Shown: positions 33,441 to 45,934 of the stretch, piece after piece
How the letters are laid out: every line of letters begins with the position of its first letter
How positions within the stretch are numbered: position 1 is the first letter of the stretch
Origin: Cunninghamella blakesleeana
Lineage: Eukaryota > Mucoromycota > Mucoromycetes > Mucorales > Cunninghamellaceae
Direction of reading: 5' to 3'
NCBI GenBank assembly: GCA_017871115.1
Contig: JAFCIZ010000008.1
Coordinates: forward strand, 1,364,001-1,428,000
DNA length: 64,000 nucleotides
Made by a program: the position numbers and the translations under genes
Notes under the pieces: generated by a model
Seen by the model: the letters and a program-made list of their open reading frames with translations, nothing else
Told to the model about the DNA's origin: nothing
Databases searched by the model: none

Positions 33441-34560
33441 TTAATACCATCCATTTATTATAATTTTTTTTTTTTTTATTTTTTAAAAAAAAATAAGAAC
33501 GTTTATACAGGAAATTAATTATATGATGGAACATATTTGGGATAAGGCTGTAGAATCTAAATCCATAATCGATTTTCACGATATTATGTATAAGTTGACG
33601 CTAGATTCCTTTATTTTACTTGGATTTGGTACAAACATAAACTCTTTAGGAACAAAAGATAAAATTCCTTTTGCAGAAGCCTTTGATGAATCTCAGCGAA
33701 ACATTTTTAAAAGATTTATTAATCCATTTTGGCCAATTACAGAAAAGTTAATCAATATTCTAATGCCATGGAGAAAAGGTATGAATTCTAATTTAAAAAT
33801 CATGAACGATTTTGCCCAAAGTATTATCAAAAAGCGACGCGAAGAAATAAAAAAAGGTGAAACACATAATGATCTGTTATCCCGGTTCATAAGAGTTTCT
33901 ACTGTATATGAAGTGCCCTTTTCTGATAAAGAATTGCGTGACATTATACTGAACTTTATTATTGCTGGCCGTGATACTACAGCCCAAGCGTTATCATGGA
34001 CATTTTATATGCTCATTTCTCATCCTACTATTGAAGCCAAATTATTTGATGAGATTCAGGAATATGTCGATGATGAAATTTTATCAGATCCTACCCAATT
34101 ATATGAAACTATTAAAAAAATGAAGTATGCTCATGCAATTTTTTATGAAGTACTAAGGCTTTATCCTTCTGTTCCTCTTAACCAAAAATTTGCCTTAAAT
34201 GATGATATCTTACCCGACGGGACACCTATTCGTAGAGGTGAATGCTTTGTTTGGTCTTCGTATGCTATGGGAAGAATTGAAGAGATTTGGGGTGATGATG
34301 CTAAACAATTTAAGCCTGATCGATGGTTTTCTGATGATGGTAACTTGCGACATGAAAGTCAATATAAATGGACTTCTTTTCATGCCGGACCCCGTGGTTG
34401 TCTCGGTAGAGATTTAGCTACTTTAGAAGCTTTAGCTACTATCATACTTTTGGTTCGTAAATATAAGTTTTCTTTGGTAGCTGGTCAAGAAATTACATAT
34501 CAGGTTTCTTTAACATTGCCAATGAAATATGGTATGAAAGTTGTTGTTGAAAAACGTTAA
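32761..34560 (+). CDS. Cytochrome P450 monooxygenase
   Basis: A membrane-anchored ER haem monooxygenase. Four exons (32761-32987, 33062-33135, 33212-33371, 33498-34560) give 507 residues. Introns are 62-126 bp with GT-AG ends. Residues 1-25 form a hydrophobic anchor; a proline-rich hinge includes WNLPSHPLIGNL. The oxygen-binding I-helix reads AGRDTTAQAL. The ExxR motif is EVLR, the PERF-like motif is FKPDRW, and the haem loop is FHAGPRGCLGRDLA with the Cys ligand. The segment NFENYIKGPDF resembles the CYP52/CYP86/CYP509 group, whose known members often hydroxylate fatty acids or alkanes; the substrate here is unknown. An upstream in-frame ATG at 32650 would add 37 residues. I prefer 32761 because it puts the anchor at the N-terminus. 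Confidence 0.9.
33389..33436. repeat. (TA)n microsatellite in P450 intron 3
   Basis: A long alternating TA run inside the third intron, followed by T and A homopolymers before the acceptor AAG at 33495-33497. Confidence 0.85.
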
Positions 34561-35113
34561 ATCATATTCTATTACTTTGTATTTAGTTCAATATTTTGTC
34601 ATCTATTGTTATATTTTTCAGTATCTTTCTATATTTATTACACTACGAAAAAAATAAAAAACTAGATTAGTAAATAAAGGTTATATTTAAAGCATAGTGA
34701 TTTTTTTTATTATATATAATAATTATAACCATTGCCTAATTTGTAATAACTCAATCTATATTAATAGTGTGAGCAAATTTCAAACATACTATTATTAATG
34801 TATTAGAATAAGACCATATCAATTTTCAGTAAGTTATATATTTTAGTTTTATTTTAATCACACAAATATAATCATTTATTGTTAACAAAAATTCGCTTAT
34901 TAATAATGAATGTTACAAGTTCCATGAATCTATGATTATAATTTGCTTTATTTAGGATATATTCTTGGTCTCTAAAAATTATATGAGCAGTTATTATTTA
35001 CAGATGTTAAGACAATCAGGATATAAGTACAATGTTAATAACAGTAATGGTGTGAGTTGGAAATTGTGTAAAGGTAGTAAAAAATTAAAAACTAAAGTCT
35101 AATTGTGTATTAA
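34561..35113. other. Intergenic region between convergent genes
   Basis: AT-rich 3' flanks of the P450 (+) and the transporter (-). I see no gene or repeat. Confidence 0.5.
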
Positions 35114-36970
35114 TTAAATTTCTGCAGTATGATTGACCATGTCTGCGAGGTTATAATGCGTTAAAAATGAAAAAGATAGGACTAATGAGCTTGTACAAAT
35201 AACATCAATCAAAGCAGTCCTATTAAAATATAAATATTAAAAGGTTTATTAAACTTGCTGTAGAAAACAAACGATAACAACAGTTACAAAAAAAAAAAAA
35301 ATACTTACAAGTACGGTAATACATAGTTATCTGGATCGTAGCCCTTTTCCCAAAATAAAAGTGTCATTGATCTTCCCATTTTTAATGCCATATAGGTCTA
35401 AAAATTGATATAATATATTAATTATAAATTTATGCATGTATATATGTATGTATATATAAGACTTACACAAATCATAGCAGCTATAAAATAGGTTATAGCA
35501 AAAGATAAAGTAAAATCTAAATGACCAAGATCAAATACCCAAATAGCAAGTAAAAAAAGAAATTGTACTGGAATATTCATTAATAACAACGTCCTTTCTA
35601 CTTGGTAATTCTGCTGAGTACCAGCGTGTAAGCTAGTGCTTATCCTCGATGCATAAATGGAGCCTAAATTTCCCGTTAATCCACATACTATTGGTGTTAA
35701 CATAGCTAACCCTTTATATTGCTCTACATAGCGCTCTAATACTAACCCAGCAAAACTTGATATTAACATAGCAATCATTATAGGTGACCATCCAGAGAAT
35801 AATAGATCTTTTACATGCTTATTATTCCATACTGATTGCGCAAAGAACGGAATCGATAATATCATTCCGACCATCAATAGAAATCCGACCATTGTTTCTA
35901 AACATAGTGATAATCCATACGCACAGATAGCTAAAATACCAAGTGTTACCACATCACCTAAAGACGATGCCATAGGACAAGCGATATTATCTTTTTTAAA
36001 AATATATATATTAAATAGATGTTAGTATTATGCTATCACTATATATTATCGTTTTATTATAAGTATTATTACCAGGGTCAATTTTCATTTTTCGACTTAT
36101 GATAATTAAAATACACATGAATACGCCTAAAACTAAACTTGAAGCAGTAGCAGCAATCATAGAACTTGTTATAACTAAAATACTTTCATAAATAGTTGTA
36201 GGCTGTGTAGGATGTTCAATAACACCTAGGATAAAAGAAAAAAAGCCAGCTATCCCACCAGCTATTAAGCCTTGTACTTGAATTAGTGCTAAATTTCCCC
36301 ATATTAACGCATTTCTTTTCGCTGATTGATCTAAATCACCTAAATTTGCCTAAATATAGATTTAATAATAAATAAGTCATATATATATATATATATATAT
36401 ACGTTTACAACTCTTTTTTTTATATTTTAATACCGAAGTAGAAAACCTTGCTGCTAAATTCATTTCCAGATTTCCTTTTAAATTCAGTAGTACTGGGACT
36501 AAAATAAATAGCTCTGATACTTGACTAAATACTTGCCAGTGCTATATATATACAAATATATTAGCATATATCCTTAATAACAATTATAAATATCAAAATT
36601 TATTTTATACCTGAAATATATCCATCATCCAACCAGCAAATACTAGACCAACAACTGATATTAGTAAAGAAGGAAGCGCCTGTATACAAATATGTGATTA
36701 GTAAAAAAAAAAATTGCTATAAATTGCTATAAAATGAAATAAATAATAATGAAGTACCTGGGATGCAAGATGATGTATTTCATGTTGTAAAGAAACATCT
36801 TCTTGCAATGTTTCCGTATGTAGAGGTGGTACTTTAAAATGAACAAAGGAGGTTGACGAACTAGATCTTTTGTGGTTATGACGAGGTAGAACTAAACCAT
36901 CTTCAATTTGACGTGGGCGCAACTCTATCTGATCTGTTGTACTCACCAGAGAATAAGTGGACTGTGACAT
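35114..36970 (-). CDS. SLC41/MgtE-type divalent cation transporter
   Basis: Likely a Mg2+ transporter of the plasma or an internal membrane. Seven exons (36970-36758, 36679-36611, 36541-36434, 36349-36073, 35990-35467, 35397-35309, 35219-35114) give 461 residues with consistent phases. A hydrophilic N-terminus of ~71 residues precedes ten or so hydrophobic segments. Both halves carry MgtE-domain signatures: [17 protein letters not shown], then [17 protein letters not shown]; and [16 protein letters not shown], then [16 protein letters not shown]. This duplicated (G/K)NLxxxxASRxST...DPDN...P..(T/S)xLxD arrangement is typical of SLC41 proteins. The start is the first ATG of the open exon. Transport direction and ion selectivity cannot be read from sequence. 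Confidence 0.85.
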
Positions 36971-37929
36971 ATCTATATGCTAAAGTTTATAAGTAAAGAT
37001 GTTAATAAAAAGAAAAAGGAAAGAGGGAAAAAAATTTCAAAAACAAAATATAAAAAATAATAAATAAAACTCGATTACAATTTCCATTTTGGGATTGATC
37101 TACTTTTGACCCATTTGTCTGAGTTTATCGTACAACAGATTTAAGTTTAATATTTTATATTTTACAAAATTTATATTACTATACACTGTCTTTAATTATT
37201 TTTTTATCTTCTCACTTTTGCGATATTTTTTTCATTTCTTTTTTTTTTTCTCATTTTCTCTTTTTTTAGAGGATAAACGCTATATTTGTTTATTTAAACT
37301 ATAAATAAATTATGTGTAGTATTTGTAAAACATGCACACGTTTTTTTTATCATATCAATGGCATAATATTTTATCTTCATTTTATCTTGTGCTTATTTTA
37401 ATAGCATTGTAATTTACTATTATTTTAATGCGAAATATATAATAAATATAAAAAGAAGAATATCTATTATCTATAGAGTAAATTCATATAAATAGTTTGT
37501 TTCATTTAGTACTAATTTACTGTAATAATATATATAATTATATTGCATTTATCTTAGCTTTCAAACAAACATAAACAAAAACAATAAAGCATAGGTTTGA
37601 TACAAAAAAGCTAAAAAAAACTCCTGCCACTGCGCTGATTTTTTCATGGATGGTTAGAAAGCATTCCCATATTTCATCCTAATTGGGACGACTTTTAGGG
37701 AAGTCAAAGTGGGATGATATATATATTTATTGATTCAGCCTGAGTATATCTACCTTTACTTTTTCTAAATTACATATAATTCCGTTAAACTTTAAATTAT
37801 TAAACGTTTTTAAAGATTTAGCTAAAAGGTCATTTTTTATTATAGATTTTAATATATTTCAAAAAAATCAAGTGATTTCAATAGCATGTACAAAACATAT
37901 TTTCAATATTATAGCTATATTCAAAAAGA
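36971..37929. other. Intergenic region upstream of the transporter
   Basis: Mostly AT-rich with T runs. A less AT-biased island at 37620-37740 (including CCTGCCACTGCGCTGAT and GGGACGACTTTTAGGGAAG) stands out from its surroundings. I cannot assign it to a tRNA, snRNA or gene. Confidence 0.3.
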
Positions 37930-38076
37930 TCAATTATCGTTAATACATAGCTTTCTTCCCAGATTTACAGACTCAGGGTGAATAGTTTGAGGTTTTTCTT
38001 GATTATGAATTACACTAGCTGATACCATCACCAAAAATATCATAACAAAAGCAACAAGGAATTGAGAAAGCTTCAT
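37930..38076 (-). CDS. Candidate small secreted peptide (48 aa)
   Basis: The ATG at 38076 opens a 48-codon frame, MKLSQFLVAFVMIFLVMVSA followed by SVIHNQEKPQTIHPESVNL and GRKLCINDN. Residues 1-20 have the charge-hydrophobic-small pattern of a signal peptide. The mature part would be ~28 residues, polar, with one cysteine and a GRK that could serve as a processing site (inference). It lies alone, with about 960 bp upstream of its neighbour and 360 bp before the next gene. No homology is recognised, and a chance frame cannot be excluded, but signal-peptide-like starts of this quality are uncommon by chance in AT-rich DNA. Confidence 0.45.
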   Translation of the reverse strand: MKLSQFLVAFVMIFLVMVSASVIHNQEKPQTIHPESVNLGRKLCINDN

Positions 38077-38435
38077 ATTTAATTTAAATAAAACAAAGTT
38101 ATTAAGATATAGGATATAAAAAAAAGAGAAAATGTTTTTTATATCATTTTATGTAGTTAATACATCTTCCTCTTATAGTTAACATTTTTGGTTAAAGTCA
38201 ATTGCTAAATAAGCTTTTGACTACATTTGCTCATTATGATATTTAATACTTTGTATTATTATTGTTTAGATAGTAATGAGTAATAATAATAACAATAGAA
38301 ATAATAATAATAATAATAATATTTATATAGATTAGCTAATCCAATAAAATAGAGTAAAAGTAATTACATAAATATAAATAAAAAAGGGGATAACTATATA
38401 CACATAATATTATGCATAAATAAAACAAATAAATT
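38077..38435. other. Intergenic region with short triplet repeats
   Basis: AT-rich with an (AAT)n-like stretch near 38280-38325. No gene seen. Confidence 0.5.
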
Positions 38436-40064
38436 CTATTTTGACATCCAAGCTATAATCAATAATAAAACTATAATCAACAACATCCATGCTCGTTCGT
38501 TCCTTTGACGTGTTTCTAAAACTCTTTTCCAATGATCCAAAGTATTTATTTGATGCTGTAATTCCATCCATTTCAATTCAATATCTTCATTTTTCTTTTT
38601 TGCTCTTTTTTTAATTCTATACATATCCTGTTCCAAGAGATCCATCCGGTCGTGTATCATCATATGTGGGTCCATCTGACTTATTCTTTGTTGACTTTGT
38701 TGCCGCTGAGTTGAGAGAGGTTTTATAATAGATGAAGTATTTGTTTTTTCACTTTGTGTAGATGTGTTGGATTGATTAAGTTCAGGTTTGTTATTTGTTA
38801 CTGGCGATGAAGGAGGGAATAATTTATCTGCTGATTTATCTTTTTGTTTGTTATTTAAGACAATATTATCACCAAGCTGTTCTATTGCAATGTGAATCTT
38901 CTCCAACATAACTGATAAATAAATATGCTGTAATACAAATGATTGCCTTAAAAATGTAGGTTTTAATGGCATATTCCCTATCAATATGTTATCTGAAAAG
39001 ACTCTAGCATTTGTTAGCAAACTTTGACCGTTTTTTTCTTCGGTAGACAAGTTTTGATGTTGCCGTGTTAGTGTTTGTATATCACATAGTAATCCTTGTG
39101 CAACATTCCAGAAAGAATTTACAGGAATTGATTCATCATAACTATTGCTTCCATCATTAGTCGAGTATCTTTTTTTCTTGTCAATTTTTTCCAAAAAAAT
39201 GTTGCCATTGTAGTTTTTAAAATGGTTAGGCTGATTGTGTTCATTATTATTGCTGTTTTCTTCACAATCGTTTATAGGAGATGTTGCCGAAGAAGAGGAA
39301 GGAGAATAAATAGTATGATGTTGTTGTGATTCCAAAAATTGTTCATATGACCAAACTTGCCACTGTATAATACCAGACTCCAACCGATCTTTCATTACCA
39401 TACCAGATTGATATTGATGTCGCGTAATTTGTGTTCTCCATTTTCTTTGATTAGGTAATAATAACTCTAACCCACAATCATTGTTTTGATGGTAACCTTC
39501 GTTTTTTAAAAATTGATCGGGTGGAAATATAGTAATATCCAAGAGGGCTCTTGTCGAGTAATTAGTGTGTGGAATACTTGTCATCCTCCAATTATGTATT
39601 ATTTCGTGTCTATCTATTTGATCAACTGAAAATGCTTGACTTAAAAATTTTTGATCTAAAAACCATTCTAATTGATCAAGCACTCCTAATGAAGCTGCCA
39701 TTGAGCGTGCTAAGGTAACAGAAACCCAGACATCATAGTACGGAAAATGCTGATGCAGAAAATTTAATTGATAATCAGAGCTTGATAGCTGAAATAAAAA
39801 TAACCCTTCAGTAATTGTCAAACCACATGCCTTCCAAAGTTGACCAGCTGAAACCCAATGCTCACAATGTTGATGTTCTGTTAGACCATGATCTATTAAA
39901 CGATATATATGTGTATTGTTTAAATCAACCTGAAACGCTGCAAACATCTGTACTTTGTTTTGCAATAAGGGATCAAGATCTGTGCTTTGCTGCCAATTAT
40001 ATAATAAGCGAAAGTATATGGGCAGTATATTTTTCAAATTTTCTGTGGAATCTTCGTAGTCCAT
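38436..40064 (-). CDS. Predicted tail-anchored protein of unknown function (542 aa)
   Basis: One uninterrupted exon from the ATG at 40064. I do not recognise the family. The N-terminal ~230 residues are globular, aromatic-rich and carry motifs such as LPIYFRLLYNWQQSTDLD and GIIQWQVWSYEQFLESQ. The middle (about 250-300 and 400-450) is S/N/Q-rich low complexity. Residues ~465-520 are strongly charged and likely coiled coil (DRMDLLEQDMYRIKKRAKKK). The last ~17 residues form one hydrophobic segment, AWMLLIIVLLLIIAWMSK, typical of a tail anchor in the ER or mitochondrial outer membrane. The domain order suggests a membrane-tethered scaffold (inference). It is transcribed in the same direction as the CP2 gene upstream of it. 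Confidence 0.8.
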   Translation of the reverse strand: MDYEDSTENLKNILPIYFRLLYNWQQSTDLDPLLQNKVQMFAAFQVDLNNTHIYRLIDHGLTEHQHCEHWVSAGQLWKACGLTITEGLFLFQLSSSDYQLNFLHQHFPYYDVWVSVTLARSMAASLGVLDQLEWFLDQKFLSQAFSVDQIDRHEIIHNWRMTSIPHTNYSTRALLDITIFPPDQFLKNEGYHQNNDCGLELLLPNQRKWRTQITRHQYQSGMVMKDRLESGIIQWQVWSYEQFLESQQHHTIYSPSSSSATSPINDCEENSNNNEHNQPNHFKNYNGNIFLEKIDKKKRYSTNDGSNSYDESIPVNSFWNVAQGLLCDIQTLTRQHQNLSTEEKNGQSLLTNARVFSDNILIGNMPLKPTFLRQSFVLQHIYLSVMLEKIHIAIEQLGDNIVLNNKQKDKSADKLFPPSSPVTNNKPELNQSNTSTQSEKTNTSSIIKPLSTQRQQSQQRISQMDPHMMIHDRMDLLEQDMYRIKKRAKKKNEDIELKWMELQHQINTLDHWKRVLETRQRNERAWMLLIIVLLLIIAWMSK

Positions 40065-40245
40065 GTTATTATTATTATACTAGTTATTTGAAAAATATTA
40101 AAGAGAAAGAAAAAGAAAGAAAAAAGTTAAAAAAAAAGATAAAACTAAATATTTGCACAAAAACGGAGTTTAAAATCAGACAAAGATGCGCGTGATTTTT
40201 ATTCTTGGTTTGATTTTGTTAACCTTAAAAATCTTGGTACAATAG

Positions 40246-40292
<47 letters not shown>

Positions 40293-40370
40293 TCCCCATT
40301 TATTGCTAAGTAACATTTTTTTTTCTTGGTATTTTTTTTTTAGTTTATTTTAATATATATGTATATTAAA
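40065..40370. other. Intergenic region with (TA)n run
   Basis: Separates two minus-strand genes. A TA microsatellite occupies 40248-40290. Upstream signals of the 38436-40064 gene and the 3' end of the CP2 gene must lie here. Confidence 0.6.
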
Positions 40371-42285
40371 CTAAGATGATTTTTTCCAGTGTGGGTTAAG
40401 AGGGTCAAGTGTTGGCATCGAGGAAAGGTGATCCTGTTCAATTTGAGAAGCAGAAGATTGAGAAGAAATATCTTTTAAACGGAATGGAGTTGAAGGTAAA
40501 TAAAAACTTGAAGGAAATTGAAAACTACTATTACTATTATTAGAAATGGCTGGTGGTGTCGATATTGTCGATTCATAACCTTGATGTAGCTGAGAAGGAA
40601 TAGTTATGGTTGAATGTGATAAAATTGGTAAAGGAGAGGATGACGAAGGTATATAAGATAATGAAGGTGATGGTGATGAAGAAGATAAAGTTGGAAAGTG
40701 AGTAGATATTCTTTTATCGTACGGGTGATGATGATGATGGGAATTGTATATTGACGGTAAAGAGCATCCCTTAAGTTTGCTTTTACTTTCTAATAAAGGT
40801 GGTATTTCATTGTTGTTATTTATAACATCATCATATGTTCCTAATATTGGTGAAGTTGGTATTTCTCCTAAAATACTATACGGAATTGATTCATTATACA
40901 TAAGCCAAATGGGGTGGATATTTTTATCACCATCTGTTAAAAGTAAATAATTGATTATAACATTACTAGTAAATTAATATTTTATTAATGTATATATTTA
41001 TATATTTTGATATTCATATATATGTCTATCTTTTACCTGTCATCATTTTTTCAAATTGTCTTTTAATTTGTTTTGCATCGTCTTTGTTTTTTCTTTCTGC
41101 CCCCTTTAAATATAAAACAAATGTTAAAATATTAATTGTACAATATGAACAAAGTTTTCATTTACCTTATCTCTAAAAAGTTTTACTTTACAATAGCAAT
41201 GTTCACTGTAATCCAAATAGGTAGGAGACGAATTATCAGTTTTTCGGGAAGGAATAAAACTCCCAGAATATTGACACATCAAAAGTGGATCCATCGAAGT
41301 TGTCATTTGACTTGACATGTAAGCCCGTAACGGAATTCCTTTTACACCCTTAATTCGCGAAAAATCTGTTGAAAGGCAATGGAATTTCAATGATAGTTTA
41401 GCACCATTACGACCATGCCAATAAAAATCTATTCTATCAAAACTAGGGTACTTGACGTTTAAAATACCAGTAGATTGAGACATATCTTTTTTTTTAAAAA
41501 AAAAATACATAAGAATAGACACATACATGCATTGTAAATTTATTTATTACTATTGTTAGTATTGTTAGTATTATTACTAATAGTATACGTTTACATACCT
41601 ATATCAACTGCCCTAGCATTCTGTGAATCTTTTTGCTGGCTTATCCAAAATCTCCAATAATTTACTGCTATTTTTTGGTGGGAAGGATCATGAAAAGTAA
41701 TAATAAATTGACTATGTATTATATTATCTTCACAAAACCTATCGTTTAAATGAATAGAATAGCTCTGTCCTCTGTTCAAATAAGTAATAGGTGCTCCTTC
41801 AGTTTTTTGTGATATTGCTGTTGAAGCTATAAATGAAATGTACCAATTAATATTTACTATGTAAAGAAGGTATATATTTACAATAAATATGTTTACCCTG
41901 TAGTACAATATGAAACCGCAATAGTCTACTAAATACAATGCAATATAATGTTAAAAAACCCCTTGTTATTTTCAAATGTTTATTTTTTTATATGTGAGAA
42001 TTGATCAACCATCACAAGACCCACATAAAAATAAAATAAAGGTTTTTCTATTATGTTTTTTTTTAAACTACTTATATCACATAAAATAATAAAAAAAGAA
42101 AACCCACAGACATTATTTTACTTTATTTTACCTATTATTTTGTTGCTTTTCTTGTTGGTTTGGAGTGGAAAATAAAGAGGTCCTATTTAATAGTTTTAAC
42201 ACTAAAATTACTACAACTTATTTCTTTATAATAGCTTAACCTTAATTTTCGTAGATATTTACGTTAACGCAGAAGATTGTTGCAT
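40371..42285 (-). CDS. CP2/Grainyhead-family transcription factor
   Basis: A nuclear DNA-binding protein of the CP2 (TFCP2/Grainyhead) superfamily. Six exons (42285-42263, 41928-41897, 41826-41599, 41485-41166, 41103-41037, 40933-40371) give 410 residues with all phases matching. The CP2 domain covers roughly residues 9-225. It starts RFHIVLQASTAISQKTEGAP, contains ITYLNRGQSYSIHL, then FYWHGRNGAKLSLKFHCLST with DFSRIKGVKGIPLRA, and ends with the basic GAERKNKDDAKQIKRQFEKM. This order is diagnostic. The C-terminal ~185 residues are S/P/H-rich and probably regulatory. The first two exons are only 23 and 32 nt. Exon 1 was chosen because ATG CAA CAA...AC joins in frame to TAGACTATTGCGG; it is the least certain part. 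Confidence 0.88.
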
Positions 42286-43085
42286 AGTTGAAGATGAAGT
42301 ACAAGCAGGATAGGTAAGCATAAATAATATATATGTATATATATGTGTATATGTATATATATATATTTAAGTAGGTAAATAGGTAAATATAACAATAAAG
42401 AGCCAGTATTTATAATCGATTATAGTAAATATTGAAAAAAAAAAAAATAGAAAAGGAAAGGAAGAGAGTAATATATAAATATATATATAATAAAACTTTT
42501 TTTACTTTAAGCAACTATAGTTAAATGTCCGAAATACAGAGCTAGAAAAAAAGTAAAGGGGGGAGACAAAAGCAAAGGGGACCCTTATTATAAATAGAGG
42601 AGTTTTTTGTTTTTTCTATTTTTGTGGAGGAAATAAACATCATTGACAAAAAGGAGTAGTTGAATAAAGTCAGTTTATATTATATAATAGCAAGGGAAAA
42701 AAAAAAAAATATATGAAACAAACATATGAACATAAAGAGTTTATAAATTTGAATATGATTGGTATTTAAATACCAACAAAAAAGCTTCATATGGTAATAA
42801 TAATAATAACTTGGACATTTGTAATATGAGATAGAGAATAGTAAATTTTAATGATCATTTCTAAATCAATGTTTATAATATATATATACTTCATGCAAAC
42901 TTTGTTTAGATTTAATCACCGACATTTTTATTTCAGAAAGGTGCAATGTGCTAATAATTATTGACAATAATGAGACATCAAAATAAATATAAATGAATAA
43001 TATTTTGTTCACTTTATTTTTTTCTATAGTTTAAATATATAAATAAAAGTTGCAAAATGCTACGTTTTTTTTAAGAGCAAGGTAT
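42286..43085. other. Intergenic region upstream of the CP2 gene
   Basis: Holds the CP2 promoter and the 3' flank of the next minus-strand gene. A purine-rich patch with AAAGGGGGGAGAC and AAAGGGGACCC, followed by TTATAAATAGAGG, lies at about 42557-42603. No gene seen. Confidence 0.35.
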
Positions 43086-45934
43086 TTACCAACCACCACC
43101 ATCAAATCCAGTAAATCCAGTTAATAAAAATACTGGGAAAAATTTCTTTTTTTCAATTTGCGAACACCCTAAAATAAATAAATAAAAGATAATCAATAAC
43201 AAAGGTACTTTCATCATTTATAATTTATTCCTAATTATTCCCTTAAAAAGCAAAAAATAACAATCACACATACAATTCCACGCAGAGGTTAATCGACCAT
43301 CAATACAACTTCCAGCATCGAAATAATTGTCAGCTCCTGACCCATCAAAACCAAATCTAAAGAAATCGTCTATTATAAAATAATAAAAACAAAATGTACT
43401 TTAATTAATCAAAAGCAATATTTTTAAATTATAGATAATTATTCACAAACTTACGTAATATATCTTTGCGACACTGATCTACACTACCATATATAGTATC
43501 AATATATTGCGCTAATTCTTCGTCTTCTTTTACAACAGTATCTAATTTATCTAAGGTACTAACAATAGGGCTCAATATTCTAGCCACTTGATTATACTAA
43601 ATATTAAATACATAATATTAACATTATTAATTACACTAATTATATGTTGTTGGACTTTATATAATAGAACGTGGCACAAAAATACCACTTTATATTATAT
43701 AAATATATACATGTATATAAATTACCTTATCAATAAACATAAATGCATTGGGTACATTTCTGTCACCAAGATGAATCACACTACTACCAACCCAAGATCC
43801 ACATTTTTTTTGAGTATGATGAAGAATTTTATGCATTGCTCTTGATACTTGACTACAAGATTGAATACGCTGTAAACCCTGGCCTGTATTTGTTAGTTTA
43901 TATGGGTTCATGGACGATGTTAAATCTTCATCTGTTAAATGCCATAACATAAACATTTCATGTACAATTTCCCTCCATAAAGTAAAGGACTGGTGGACAT
44001 AACTATATTGGCTTGAATGAGTATGCGTTAATCGATGACCATTTCTTCCTGCCATAATTGCCAATGAATAGCCGTTTTCTGCTTTTGTTGGATTAAAGTA
44101 TTTACTTAAATATTTTAACATTTTTTCACATGGATCACTATAATTATATATAATTGAATTATTTGTATTTATCATTGAATTATTTGCGTATATATCATTG
44201 AACCATATATATATATATATATATATTTAACTTACCGATTGGACTTTAAAAATGCATGGTTGTCAGACAAGGATGCTAAGCACCGTTCAATATCTTTAGA
44301 ACTAATGCGTTCATTTGAATATTTCAAACATAAATTTTCAATAGCTAAACGTTTACGTTGAACTTCACCTTGAATTTGTTCACGTGTTTTATAATCAGAA
44401 GAAACGTCTCTTGTTGCCAATGCAATATTATCGTCATGTAGCAATTCTATGCATTCTCTTTCTTTCAAAAATCCATATACAGTCTTAATAGGAATAACAC
44501 AACTAAATCCGAGCGCTCTTTCAACTTCAGGTATTACAGAGTCCTACAACAATGGTAATATAATATTTAGAACATAGCTTAACCTTACCAACTTTATTAT
44601 TTGATTATCTATCATTTACCATAAGCATATACATAAGCTTTCCAAAAGTTGATCTCATTTTTTCAGGATTCATTATTTTATATCTATATTCCAAATATAT
44701 TTAATTAATTAAAATCAAATACATTTTACCATATATTGCTAACCGACAATTTAAACTATTACCTTCTTCCTACTTCAAATACGCGTTGGAAAAATTCGCC
44801 ATTTTCTTTAATACTTTGTTCAGCAAAAAGACGAGAACCCAATTTATAATCACCAGATACAAGTAACCCTGATATTATATTGCAAATATCCTCTATTTGT
44901 AAAATGATCCTTCTTGATTTATTTGAGTATGAAATAATATCAATACGATCTTTCGATAATAAAAATGACGGTGAATAAATTTGTACATAGTCACTAGATA
45001 CTTATTACTATTAGTTTATATACTTATATCACTATTACCAGTATATTCAGATACATTAAGAGCAGCATCTAGTCTACAAAAATAGTAATAGAGATTAAAA
45101 TCACCGTATATGTTTCAACTAATTTACATTTATGCAGAATTTTGTTTTTTATAATTACTTACAATCTTAACATACTTCTTTCTTGAGTATCCAACCTTAA
45201 TGGAACATGCTTCGCCCTATTTGTTAAAAAAAAAGAGTAAATATCACATTATGTTTTACTACATAGTAAATATGTATGTGCATATATACCTTTTTGTCAT
45301 CCATTCACCAAATGCTGCCCCTGACCCATGAATTATTGTTCCATCCAAAGATAACGTAGATGTAGTAGAAGATGGTAATACATTTTTCACCGGAATTTGC
45401 TATTATATTTTTAATATATACATTGCATAATGTTAGAGTTGGTTACGATGTTTACTGTATTTATTCATTTATTTATCTACTTCTTTATTTTTACCGTAAC
45501 CATATTTAGATTACTATCGGTTAGTTCGTCCAAATCATGGCCACGATTATCATTATCCATCGTCGCAGTTGCAATTTTATTTGACGATACGTTCAAATTT
45601 TTAGCTGTATGCTTACGACGGTTACCAGTTCTATGGAGCATACCTTATCAAGAAAAATATTAAACGATTAATAAAATAATAAAAGAAAATAATTTAGTCA
45701 TATATATATATATAACAAAAGTGTGCTTACCATGACAGACTTCACAAAAATCTTCATCGCATTGTTCGCAAAAGATAGCAGCCTAAGAAAAATACATGTG
45801 TATAAAATACATCGTTAAATTTTATATAAATAATTATTTCACATTTTAATTCAGTTTTTTCTATTTATCATTACTTCCTGATCTCTACATTCAACACAGA
45901 AGTCAATGGAAGGCTGATGAATATTTGTTGCCAT
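43086..45934 (-). CDS. B-box zinc finger + DUF2009 protein (600 aa)
   Basis: A widely conserved eukaryotic protein of unknown biochemical role. Thirteen exons give exactly 601 codons: 45934-45875, 45782-45731, 45643-45495, 45399-45290, 45216-45163, 45073-45039, 45000-44763, 44683-44620, 44543-44236, 44137-43726, 43596-43455, 43369-43274, 43168-43086. Residues ~12-50 form a B-box (CVECRDQEAAIFCEQCDEDF, CEVCHGMLHRTGNRRKHT). The remainder matches the DUF2009 family, with landmarks LDAALNVSEYT, FFQRVFEVGRR, MNPEKMRSTFGKLMYML, SDNHAFLKSNRDPCEKML, VGSSVIHLGDRNVPNAFMF, GFDGSGADNYFDAGSCIDGR and FPVFLLTGFTGFDG. The start is the only ATG ahead of the B-box. Intron density is high relative to its neighbours, which is usual for old genes in Mucoromycota. 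Confidence 0.9.

Noticed and set aside
37620..37740. Less AT-rich island as a tRNA, 5S or snRNA gene
   Set aside because: No cloverleaf, no A/B box pair and no known snRNA motif could be made out.
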